The notes beneath the pieces are model-generated. The model was not told the origin of the DNA, made no database searches, and saw nothing but the letters and a program-made list of their open reading frames with translations. DNA of 64,000 nt from CBDVBE01 sp964543525 (lineage in GTDB: Bacteria; Fibrobacterota; Chitinivibrionia; Chitinivibrionales; JANQEN01): assembly GCA_964543525.1 (NCBI GenBank), contig CAZIYW010000002.1, forward strand, positions 56,207-120,206, given 5' to 3'. Each line of letters starts with the position of its first letter. The first letter of the stretch is position 1. Shown one piece after another: positions 43,580 to 51,559 of the stretch. The position numbers and the translations under genes are program-made.

Positions 43580-44011
43580 ATGAAAATCCGTTCTTTCAGA
43601 CCTGAAGATACCGACGCAGTCGTTGCACTCTGGAAAACCTGCAATCTTCTTGTGCACTGGAATAATCCCTGGCAGGATATTGAACGAAAACGTTCGGTAC
43701 ATCCTGAACTGTTTGTTGTCGGTGAATTAGAGGGAACAATTATTGCCTCTGCCATGGGTGGGTATGAGGGACACCGCGGATGGATCAACTATCTTGGGGT
43801 TCATCCGGCGTATCGACGTCGGGGATATGCACGGAACCTGGTTGAGTTCCTCGAGAAAAAACTCAAAGTCATGGGGTGCCCTAAAATAAATATTCAGGTC
43901 CGTGCACACAATGAAGAGGCGGTGGAGTTCTATAAAGGTATCGGATACGCAATCGAAGATTTAATGAATTTCGGGAAACGGCTGATTAAGGATGATGAGT
44001 ATACGGTGTAA
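43580..44011 (+). CDS. ypeA: GNAT acetyltransferase YpeA-like
   Basis: A 143-residue GNAT-fold N-acetyltransferase. The N-terminal FRPEDTDAVVALWKTCNLLVHWNNPWQDIERK resembles the opening of E. coli YpeA. GGYEGHRGWINYLGVHPAYRRRGYARNLVEFLEKKL is the acetyl-CoA-binding core with the RxxGxA motif, and CPKINIQV with YKGIGY and GKRL complete the family pattern. The natural substrate of YpeA is not known. It ends the + strand run that began with secA. Confidence 0.85.
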   Translation: MKIRSFRPEDTDAVVALWKTCNLLVHWNNPWQDIERKRSVHPELFVVGELEGTIIASAMGGYEGHRGWINYLGVHPAYRRRGYARNLVEFLEKKLKVMGCPKINIQVRAHNEEAVEFYKGIGYAIEDLMNFGKRLIKDDEYTV

Positions 44012-44109
44012 TTTCTGTACCGTGAAGAGTTAATGCAAGAGCACGTTTCTTTTACCGTATATGCGGAGTTCCGACGACACCAATGCGCATACCGAATTCC
44101 TGCGTTTTT

Positions 44110-44676
44110 CTACATGGCGTCAAGAACAAACCACACCAGTGCATCGTAAGGTACTTTTCCCCTTTTACCTTTTGGGACAGCTGTCTCAGTAACGAGAACT
44201 TTCTCGGTGGAAACCCCTTTAATCTTTAACCGGTATGGAGCAAGGACGGTATTTATCTCTGTAATAACCCCCGCTTTTAATAAGAGAGTACCAACGTAGG
44301 TATTGATACTGCCGGCCCGCGGTTTGCCTCCGGCTATGTCCCAATTATCGTTATTTACAGACTGCTTCTGCAGATATTCGGACAACCGGGGATAATCAAC
44401 CAGCCGTCCAATGAAAATTGATCGTATCGTATCCAGATTGTTATTCTTTTTCAGAGTGTCAAGAGTCTGGCTGATTATTTCTACGAGATCGTTCTTATCG
44501 ATGTTGCATCGTTTATGATCCGGATGAAGTGCCCGAACAGTCAGTACCTGCCATGTGTAATCAATTTCTGTTCGCAGTGAACAATCGTTTGCCTGACGGT
44601 TAAGAACGATCTGTTCATCGGCAAGACTGTACAGGGAGACAATGAATAACAGTATAGCGATATAAATACGTATCAT
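44110..44676 (-). CDS. Exported protein of unknown function
   Basis: A 188-residue protein with a clear N-terminal signal peptide (about residues 1-19, ending near SLADE). The mature part is mixed alpha/beta and ends with GKVPYDALVWFVLDAM. I do not recognise a family. It lies 26 bases downstream of the GltS-type symporter on the same strand and is probably in its operon. A 12-codon frame with a ribosome binding site follows at 44052-44090 on the - strand. Confidence 0.7.
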   Translation of the reverse strand: MIRIYIAILLFIVSLYSLADEQIVLNRQANDCSLRTEIDYTWQVLTVRALHPDHKRCNIDKNDLVEIISQTLDTLKKNNNLDTIRSIFIGRLVDYPRLSEYLQKQSVNNDNWDIAGGKPRAGSINTYVGTLLLKAGVITEINTVLAPYRLKIKGVSTEKVLVTETAVPKGKRGKVPYDALVWFVLDAM

Positions 44677-44702
44677 GTCACTTTTTATGATAATGATGTT
44701 GC

Positions 44703-46076
44703 TTATGCACGCTTTTTAAAGACGGTAAAACTTATAATAAACCAGAAGACAATTGCTCCCACCGTAATAAGAAAAACGGGTACACCGCCGAGCCCGCCCA
44801 GTGCGGGGGCCGCAAGAAGCGGTACTGCCGAGCTTGTCCATAACCCGCCCCCCATAACAGGCTCGTGCAGAAGCTGTTTTGAGGCGAATGCATCGGCCGC
44901 CGGTGTTTCGTATTCAGGATCGACCACACGCAGAAGCAGCAGGCCTGTTGCGGTAACACCCATGGACTGGCCCATCTCAGCAATGGAACGCTCAAACCAG
45001 GCGTCAGGAAGCAAACGCCTTGCCAGAAAAAGTATACAGAAAAGGTTCCATGAAATACCGGCTATCACCAGTATGAAAAACGGCGTGAGAGCCGGAACGA
45101 TTGTCTTTATATTTATCATGGCTATAGCTGCGACAACCAGGAAATCCAGCGCGGTGTTCTGAATCCTGCGGGTCAGTCCGTGATCTATTAGTTTATGCTT
45201 GTCAAATCTATCCTCGCACAGCTGCACTATAAGACCGCCGATCATACAGAGTGGAAAGAGGGGGAAGCTTTTTGCAACGACATGAAATGTTTTATTCCCA
45301 ATCATGGTGTCCATACCCAGTAATGCCTGTTTTCCCAGCCAGCCCAGAAAAATGGCGATTCCGACAATAACCACGTGCAGGGTGAATGATTCAATGGCAT
45401 CGGCGGAAATGGTTAATTTACCGGCACTTGGACGCTCCTCAGTGTCAAATACCGAGTTAGAGGTTGCATCGACAACCCTGGGAGTATGCTTGACATACCC
45501 TTTTCGTGCCGCCCAGTTGACGAGAATCATACCGATAATAATTGCACTCATAATACCAACGGTTGCACTTGCCAGGGCAAAGTCCTTGCCTTCCGCATAC
45601 CCCAGACTCTCAAAAACAGGTGCCATCCCGCCTGCGGTTCCGTGACCACCTTCAAAACCTATTTCAACAATGGCGCCAAACATGTGCGGTACGCCAAAGA
45701 GAGGTGTTAACAGTATAAGAGTAAGCCCGATACCCACAGTATACTGCCCCCAGGCGACAATCTGTCCATACGCCAACTGGGGCCCGGCCCTGTGCCAGAG
45801 CGTGCTTATCTTCGGCAGTGCCACACCAAGGAAGAGGCAGGCAAATACAATATTTATCAGAAAACCCGGAATTTTCCCCCATCCCAGGGTCCAGGTGTTG
45901 ACCAGTTCTATGATTTGTGGATTACCATATGACAGGAGTAATTGAATAATAATAAGACCAATTAAACCGCCTATCACACATGATGGCAAATACAGCTTCT
46001 GAAACAGTTGTAACCGCATACGTAACCAGTGACCAATCCAGAGCAGAATGCAGAGACCGACAAACGGTTGGACCAT
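44703..46076 (-). CDS. GltS-family sodium:glutamate symporter
   Basis: A 457-residue membrane protein with about eleven predicted helices. The region LPSCVIGGLIGLIII near the N terminus and the conserved GFEGGHGTAGGMAPVFESLGY (about residues 137-157) belong to the ESS/GltS family. The second half repeats the pattern with FLVVAAIAMINIKTIVPAL and GLLLLRVVDPEYETPA. Uptake of glutamate (or a related anion) with sodium is the family role; the true substrate is uncertain. The start follows GGAGG on the - strand just upstream. Confidence 0.85.
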   Translation of the reverse strand: MVQPFVGLCILLWIGHWLRMRLQLFQKLYLPSCVIGGLIGLIIIQLLLSYGNPQIIELVNTWTLGWGKIPGFLINIVFACLFLGVALPKISTLWHRAGPQLAYGQIVAWGQYTVGIGLTLILLTPLFGVPHMFGAIVEIGFEGGHGTAGGMAPVFESLGYAEGKDFALASATVGIMSAIIIGMILVNWAARKGYVKHTPRVVDATSNSVFDTEERPSAGKLTISADAIESFTLHVVIVGIAIFLGWLGKQALLGMDTMIGNKTFHVVAKSFPLFPLCMIGGLIVQLCEDRFDKHKLIDHGLTRRIQNTALDFLVVAAIAMINIKTIVPALTPFFILVIAGISWNLFCILFLARRLLPDAWFERSIAEMGQSMGVTATGLLLLRVVDPEYETPAADAFASKQLLHEPVMGGGLWTSSAVPLLAAPALGGLGGVPVFLITVGAIVFWFIISFTVFKKRA

Positions 46077-46296
46077 GGGAAACCTCCTCCGAGTTAATTA
46101 CTTTCAATAAGGTCTATAGAAATATAAAGCATGTTCAACTTGTATATTAAGCATTATTAGCACGAGGCTATTTTTACCGAGTGAATTAGCGTTTTTTTAA
46201 ATTGCTTACCAAGTGGCGCAGGGTAGGGGATTAAGCGAAAACCACTCAGGTTTAGTTTTTAACACCTACTAATTCTCAATAAATTAAAAATAAAAC

Positions 46297-46322
46297 AGGG
46301 CGCAAACTGGAATTTACGCCCT
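46297..46322 (-). terminator. Intrinsic terminator of the outer-membrane protein gene
   Basis: AGGGCG (46297-46302) pairs with CGCCCT (46317-46322), with an inner AAA/TTT stem. On the - strand a T-rich run (complement of 46280-46296) follows. It lies 34 bases after the stop of the barrel gene. Confidence 0.8.
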
Positions 46323-46355
46323 TTAAAATTCCATTATATAAAATTGAGATTAAAA

Positions 46356-47831
46356 CTATTCCCGCTCTTTTCTACCAAAATACATGCCAACAGTAGCAAT
46401 TGCAGCGCCAGGTCCTGTAATTCCGGTTGCTTCCCAGTTTAAGAGGTCCAGACTTAAATCAAAATAGCCCCGTTTCCCTTTTAAACCAAATCCTGCAGTT
46501 ATTTTACCACGCTTGCCGTCATCCTGGAATTCAAATGAGCAGTTTGAGGAATAGGGCCATTTAATAAGTTCCGACGTCGTATCAACTTCACCTTCACTAT
46601 TTTTATAATCCCATATATCACGGGTGATGTAATATACTGCGCCAAACCGCGGAAGGAATTCTTTAAAAATCCAGAATCCTTTTACCGACATTTCCGCACC
46701 CAGTCGAAACTTGTGTGTAATTCGGGTTAATGTTGAGTCCTGACTGGCTCCGGGTGGCGGTAGTATATCAAAAATCATGACTTTTCCACTGTATTCAGGA
46801 GTAAAAATTAAATTATCTGAAAAGGACGGCTCGCAGCCAAGCCACCAGCTGAAATGATTTTTGTTATACTGGAATGATGTCTCAGAGGCACTGTAGGATG
46901 AGTCGTCGGTTGATGTTGAGGTAAAGAATGCGCTGTCGATTTCCAGCGTTTTTTCAAGCTCAAATTTTTCAGTCTGATACCATAAACCTAAGATCCAGAA
47001 TGTTTCATTTATAGTAGCTGAAATTTTGGCCCCTGCTCTTAGATACATATTCTTTCCAAGATCTGTGGTATTTGAAGTATATTTCATATCAATGAGAGAT
47101 GTGTCTTTGGTAAATTTATATCCTGTATCTTTAAATTTATTCAGCGCATTACTTTCCAGACTACCATCCAGGAACGGGAAGAAGATTCTGAATTCAGGGT
47201 TGATTTTAACCCCGCTTTCACCGAACCATATTCTTGCATCGAGATTACCGCCGATTCCAAAGTACTTTTTTAAGGTGGTGGAATCATACTGGATTAATTT
47301 ATCTTCAGTTTGCCCTCCCGTTTCCACGTTAGATACAAAGTAGGGCTTGTGTGTGGCGTCATATTTCGAATGCTCTAAAAAAGCGCCTACACCTATTGAG
47401 AGATTATCATTGGGTCTTATACAGAAATTCACTTGCGGAAAATCAGGAAAGTATTGACCCGGTTGGGTTTCATAATCAAAAAGTTCCCCGAAGCCGCCGA
47501 ATTCACTTGACTTTTTATAAAAGAAGGATGACATGGCTCGACGGTTATTCAGGGTTATACCAAGGAAAAGATTTTCGCCAAGAGATTTAATGGCAATTAT
47601 TGATCCAAAGGATTGGCCAATTCCTTCAATGGGAATAATAAGAGCTGATAGTTGCACTTGGTCCCCAAAGCCATATAAGGAGCTGGGTTTTCCTATGGTC
47701 CATCCGATATCGCTTGTAACACCGGCGCCTCCCATAGCATCAATTCTGGCATTTACACCCTCAATGTTTTGCGCGTAAAGAGAATAAGTAAGAAATAAAA
47801 TTAGAACAGAAAAAATAATTTTTTTAGGCAT
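46356..47831 (-). CDS. Outer-membrane beta-barrel protein
   Basis: A 491-residue protein with a signal peptide (about residues 1-20, ending SLYAQ). The mature part begins with NIEGVNARIDAMGGAGVTSDIGW, similar to the N terminus of FadL/PorV-type barrels. It then alternates amphipathic strands with acidic loops and finishes with a strand typical of a last barrel strand (IATVGMYFG), although the final residues are charged. Transport of hydrophobic or polymer substrates is possible. The start has a very strong G-rich ribosome binding site (GGAAGGGGGG). It sits between two amino-acid symporters and near secreted peptidases. Confidence 0.75.
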   Translation of the reverse strand: MPKKIIFSVLILFLTYSLYAQNIEGVNARIDAMGGAGVTSDIGWTIGKPSSLYGFGDQVQLSALIIPIEGIGQSFGSIIAIKSLGENLFLGITLNNRRAMSSFFYKKSSEFGGFGELFDYETQPGQYFPDFPQVNFCIRPNDNLSIGVGAFLEHSKYDATHKPYFVSNVETGGQTEDKLIQYDSTTLKKYFGIGGNLDARIWFGESGVKINPEFRIFFPFLDGSLESNALNKFKDTGYKFTKDTSLIDMKYTSNTTDLGKNMYLRAGAKISATINETFWILGLWYQTEKFELEKTLEIDSAFFTSTSTDDSSYSASETSFQYNKNHFSWWLGCEPSFSDNLIFTPEYSGKVMIFDILPPPGASQDSTLTRITHKFRLGAEMSVKGFWIFKEFLPRFGAVYYITRDIWDYKNSEGEVDTTSELIKWPYSSNCSFEFQDDGKRGKITAGFGLKGKRGYFDLSLDLLNWEATGITGPGAAIATVGMYFGRKERE

Positions 47832-48199
47832 TACTGTCCCCCCTTCCCAATTTTGTGATATAAGTGTGATTTATAAATCTATCCGGGTTGAAAATAAGTA
47901 TGGTATATAAATTAGAAATTGCTGTATGTGGATTGCAAGAAATTTAATAGGAAATAAATATTTAAATAGATTACGCTTTTTTTTCATGTTTTCGGATTAT
48001 ATAGAAAGAGAATTTGCGTTATTCAAATTACTTTTCATTTCCTGTTGGTAAAAATCAGAGGAACTAGAAGGGTTAACCGCAGAAAAACATTTCTGATAAT
48101 TTGTTGAACTGAAAAAACAGTGCGATGTATATTCTTTGTCACCGCAAGGTAATCCTTTGTCTCCATTTCTACCTGTTACAAAATAGGAGGAGGAAGATA
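47832..48199. other. Divergent intergenic region before the DAACS symporter
   Basis: About 370 AT-rich bases between divergent genes, which must contain both promoters. I could not pick out convincing -35/-10 pairs and saw no hairpin. The right end holds the AGGAGGAGGAAG ribosome binding site of the symporter. Confidence 0.5.
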
Positions 48200-49417
48200 A
48201 TGAAGCTCTGGCATAAAATTATTATAGGCATGGTACTTGGCGCTGTTGTTGGTTTTATAGCCGGTGATTTCGCTGAGCATATAAAGCCGATAGGCACGCT
48301 GTTTATAAATCTGATTAAAATGCTTATAGTCCCGCTTGTTTTCTTCTCCCTATCTGTCGGTGTTATCAGTATGGGTAACGATATAAAGCGAATGGGGATT
48401 ATTGGTGCGAAAACACTTGGTCTTTATCTTATGACAACGGCTATTGCAGTCAGTATCGGTTTGCTGTTTGGTACACTTATTGCCCCCGGGACAGGTGTGG
48501 ATATCAGCGGCGCAGGCGCGGTTGAAGCCGCGCCCATGCCCAATTTTATGGATACATTAGTGAATCTTGTAACAAAAAATCCCGTTGCCTCACTTGCAGA
48601 AGGTAATGTATTGCAGATTATTGTGTTCGCCATTTTGCTCGGTATTGCAATTTCCTTGACTGGGGACAAAGGCAAACCCGTGGCGGAGTTATTTGAATCC
48701 ATGTCTGAAGTGGTATATAAACTAACGGCGATGGTCATGCAGGCAGCGCCTATCGGCGTGTTTGCACTCATGGCCTGGGTGGTTGGAAAATACGGTCTGG
48801 ATTTACTGTTGCCGTTGATTAAGGTTATTGCAGCAGTATATCTCGCCTGTATTGTTCATATTCTTGTAGTGATTTCAGGAATAGTTAAATTAGTTGCCAG
48901 ACTCAGTCCTCTCAGGTTCTTGAAAGGAATAATTGATCCGTTGGTGTTTGCCTTTGTCAGTACAAGCAGCTCGGGTACCTTGCCTGTTTCAATATCCGCC
49001 GCACAAAATAATTTAGGTGTTTCCAGGAAAATATCGAGTTTTGTACTGCCGCTGGGTGCAACGATAAATATGGACGGTACTGCGCTGTATCAGGGAGTTA
49101 CGGCACTTTTTGTTGCTCAGGCGTTTAATGTTGATTTGAGTTTCCCGCAATACATTACCATCATTCTTACCTCCACACTGGCATCAATCGGCACTGCAGG
49201 TGTACCAGGGGCAGGTCTGATTATGCTTTCTCTTGTACTTACTTCGGTAGGATTACCACTTGAAGGAGTGGCTATTATCGCCGGTATAGACAGAATCCTT
49301 GATATGGCAAGAACATCAGTTAATGTTATTGGTGATTGTATGGTCTCTCTGGTTGTAGCTAAGAGTGAGAATGAATTTGATGAAACAATTTTTAACCGGG
49401 AATCTGCATTAAAGTAG
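48200..49417 (+). CDS. Dicarboxylate/amino acid:cation symporter (DAACS family)
   Basis: A 405-residue GltP/DctA-type symporter. The serine-rich re-entrant loop AFVSTSSSGTLPVS and NMDGTALYQGVTALFVAQ are the substrate- and sodium-binding motifs. GTAGVPGAGLIMLSLVLTSVGLP and RILDMARTSVNVIGD complete the second hairpin and last helix. Glutamate, aspartate or C4-dicarboxylates are the probable substrates. The ATG at 48200 has a strong AGGAGGAGGAAG site, so the upstream frame to 48125 is not used. A hairpin follows at 49480. Confidence 0.92.
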   Translation: MKLWHKIIIGMVLGAVVGFIAGDFAEHIKPIGTLFINLIKMLIVPLVFFSLSVGVISMGNDIKRMGIIGAKTLGLYLMTTAIAVSIGLLFGTLIAPGTGVDISGAGAVEAAPMPNFMDTLVNLVTKNPVASLAEGNVLQIIVFAILLGIAISLTGDKGKPVAELFESMSEVVYKLTAMVMQAAPIGVFALMAWVVGKYGLDLLLPLIKVIAAVYLACIVHILVVISGIVKLVARLSPLRFLKGIIDPLVFAFVSTSSSGTLPVSISAAQNNLGVSRKISSFVLPLGATINMDGTALYQGVTALFVAQAFNVDLSFPQYITIILTSTLASIGTAGVPGAGLIMLSLVLTSVGLPLEGVAIIAGIDRILDMARTSVNVIGDCMVSLVVAKSENEFDETIFNRESALK

Positions 49418-49479
49418 AAAATGTGTAGAATTTAGCAGAAATTTTGAAAATAATGAAAAAATTATACAGTATTATTGCA

Positions 49480-49501
49480 TATGGTACAAAAAAGTACCAT
49501 A
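49480..49501 (+). terminator. Hairpin downstream of the DAACS gene
   Basis: TATGGTAC (49480-49487) and its exact complement GTACCATA (49494-49501) flank AAAAAA. The stem is 8 pairs. It is followed by AT-rich DNA rather than a clean T tract, so it is a probable but imperfect terminator, 63 bases after the stop. Confidence 0.5.
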
Positions 49502-49600
49502 ATTGTTACAAAAAAATTATTATGCATATCTATAGAATTCTTTATATATTTAGTTTAAGGGAGGGCGGGGCAATTTCGCTTTCCTTTTTTTGTAACAATT
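49501..49600. repeat. 16-bp perfect inverted repeat with 68-bp spacer
   Basis: AATTGTTACAAAAAAA (49501-49516) is exactly complementary to TTTTTTTGTAACAATT (49585-49600). The arms flank 68 bases that contain a G-rich run (GGGAGGGCGGGG). It lies between the DAACS gene and the first M14 gene and directly abuts the hairpin at 49480. It could form a long-range RNA structure in the M14 leader or be the remains of a small inverted-repeat element. Confidence 0.55.
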
Positions 49601-49692
49601 CCTGATTTTGAAAAAGACTATTGGCGATTAAAACGGCTCTGAGGTTGTTTTAATAACTTTTTAATCTATAAACCTTGGGAGGGGGAACTAGT

Positions 49693-51423
49693 ATGATGAA
49701 TAAGTTTTCAATAAGTGTATTGGCCCTGGTGACAGGCTGTCTATTTCTTTTTGCTGAAAGTAATTCAGTTGAATACCGCAAAGCTTCTCAGTACATTGAC
49801 CAGATGGGAGAAGCATTCCTGAAAGTGTATGTCGATTCCAAATTTGATATTGAGAAATTAAATTCAATTGTTTCCATTGATGAGATTAAGGGATATGAAA
49901 TTTATGTCTTTGCTAACAGGGTGGAATTTGAGGATTTTCTGACGCTTAATCTTGATTATGAAACCCTGATACCGCCAAGTCTGCTTGGCCCCGCGCCTGA
50001 AATGTCGGATTACTCCAATCCAAATGACAGGCAGTATGATAAATACCCGACGTATGATGGGTATGTTAATTTAATGAATGATTTTCAGAAAGATTATCCC
50101 GATAAAGTAATGCTTGACACGATTGGTAAAAGTGTCCAGGGTCGTCTGCTACTGGTGGCAAAAGTATCTGATAATGTTCGGGAAGAGGAGTGTGAACCTG
50201 AATGGTTCATGGTAGGTGCACCGCATGGAAATGAAACAATGGGAATTATGTTGTCGATTCGAATGATAGATTATCTTTGTACCAATTATAAGAGGGATCC
50301 GAGAGCTACCAGGATCCTGGATAGTATCGAAATGTATTTCTGCCCTATCTCAAATCCTGACGGCACTTATAAAGGAGGGAACCATACAGTACAGGGTGCA
50401 ACAAGATATAACGCAAATGGAAAAGACATGAACCGTAATTACCCAAAGGTACCTGGCGCCGGCACCTCTGAATACCCCGAACCTGAAACAAAGGCTTTTT
50501 TAACGTGGATTGAATCACACAATATTATGATGAACATCGACTGGCACGCCGGTGTTGAAACCGCTATATATCCATATTCGGGCATTTCCCGCCGGACACC
50601 GGATGATAAATGGTGGAAATATGTCTGCAGGATTTATGCTGATCTTACTCAGTCTAACGGACCGTCCGGTTATTATAACGACTGTGATAACGGAATATGT
50701 AATGGCTATGCTGACCTGGGATATGTTGCCCGCGGAACAACGAAAGATTACTATTATTTTTACGCGCATGGCAGAGGTATCAGTAATGAAGTAACATCAA
50801 CCAAGCTTTTACCGGAGTCAGATATAAACGATTACTGGGAATACAATATTGATGCATTGCTGGCCTATATACCGGAAGCGCTCAATGGTATACGTGGTAC
50901 TGTTGTTGATGAGGTCACTAAAGTTGGTTTGCCTGCAAAGGTTTTTGTTGAAAATCATGATAAGGTCGGCGACAGTTCGTGGGTATATGCCGATTCATCC
51001 GGTGGTCATGGAAATTATTACCGTCCGATATATGAAGGAACATACACAGTCACGTATTCCTGTCCGGGATGCGAGTCGAAAACCTTAGATGGTATAAAAG
51101 TTACCAATGGAAAAGCCACTATTGTCGATGTAGAGCTTGATTGTGGCTCTACATTTTTAAGCGATAATTATGAGAAGGAAACAACACCTTTTACGGTTAG
51201 TTTCGGCAGGAAAGGAATAACGATCAATTATGAAAATTTACATGAAATAAAAGGAGTCGGTCTGTATAATGTAAATGGAAAGTTGTTGAATGTGTTACCT
51301 GTGCAAAAGAGTATTCACTGGAAGCATTTGGGAAATGGTACGAAGGTGAATTCCGGATGTTACATAATTCGGATTGAAACCGGGAAAGACATCTTTACAC
51401 AATCCTTCATTGTATCTCATTGA
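49693..51423 (+). CDS. Secreted M14 zinc carboxypeptidase with C-terminal sorting-like domain, copy 1
   Basis: A 576-residue exported carboxypeptidase. A signal peptide (about 1-22) is followed by a short propeptide-like segment. The M14 domain (about 115-395) has zinc ligands His178 and Glu181 (PHGNE) and His285 (DWHAG), and catalytic Glu366 (SNEV). A beta-sandwich like the CarboxypepD regulatory domain follows (about 399-485; RGTVVDEVTKVGLPAKVFV). The last 80 residues (about 498-576) resemble the beta-sandwich sorting domains ending secreted FCB proteins, with GLYNVNGKLL and NSGCYIIRIETG. The ATG at 49693 follows GGGAGGGGGAA. It is paralogous to the next gene. Confidence 0.9.
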   Translation: MMNKFSISVLALVTGCLFLFAESNSVEYRKASQYIDQMGEAFLKVYVDSKFDIEKLNSIVSIDEIKGYEIYVFANRVEFEDFLTLNLDYETLIPPSLLGPAPEMSDYSNPNDRQYDKYPTYDGYVNLMNDFQKDYPDKVMLDTIGKSVQGRLLLVAKVSDNVREEECEPEWFMVGAPHGNETMGIMLSIRMIDYLCTNYKRDPRATRILDSIEMYFCPISNPDGTYKGGNHTVQGATRYNANGKDMNRNYPKVPGAGTSEYPEPETKAFLTWIESHNIMMNIDWHAGVETAIYPYSGISRRTPDDKWWKYVCRIYADLTQSNGPSGYYNDCDNGICNGYADLGYVARGTTKDYYYFYAHGRGISNEVTSTKLLPESDINDYWEYNIDALLAYIPEALNGIRGTVVDEVTKVGLPAKVFVENHDKVGDSSWVYADSSGGHGNYYRPIYEGTYTVTYSCPGCESKTLDGIKVTNGKATIVDVELDCGSTFLSDNYEKETTPFTVSFGRKGITINYENLHEIKGVGLYNVNGKLLNVLPVQKSIHWKHLGNGTKVNSGCYIIRIETGKDIFTQSFIVSH

Positions 51424-51559
51424 AAAGTTTGCTGTTTCTCAATACGGTCTGAAAAATCCAGCAGGTAAAGTGGTATTGATTATGGTGAAAAATACCCGTA
51501 TAATTCCGGCTTCATATATACGTACTATAATATCCCGATGAGGGAGAGGGGGCCACACG

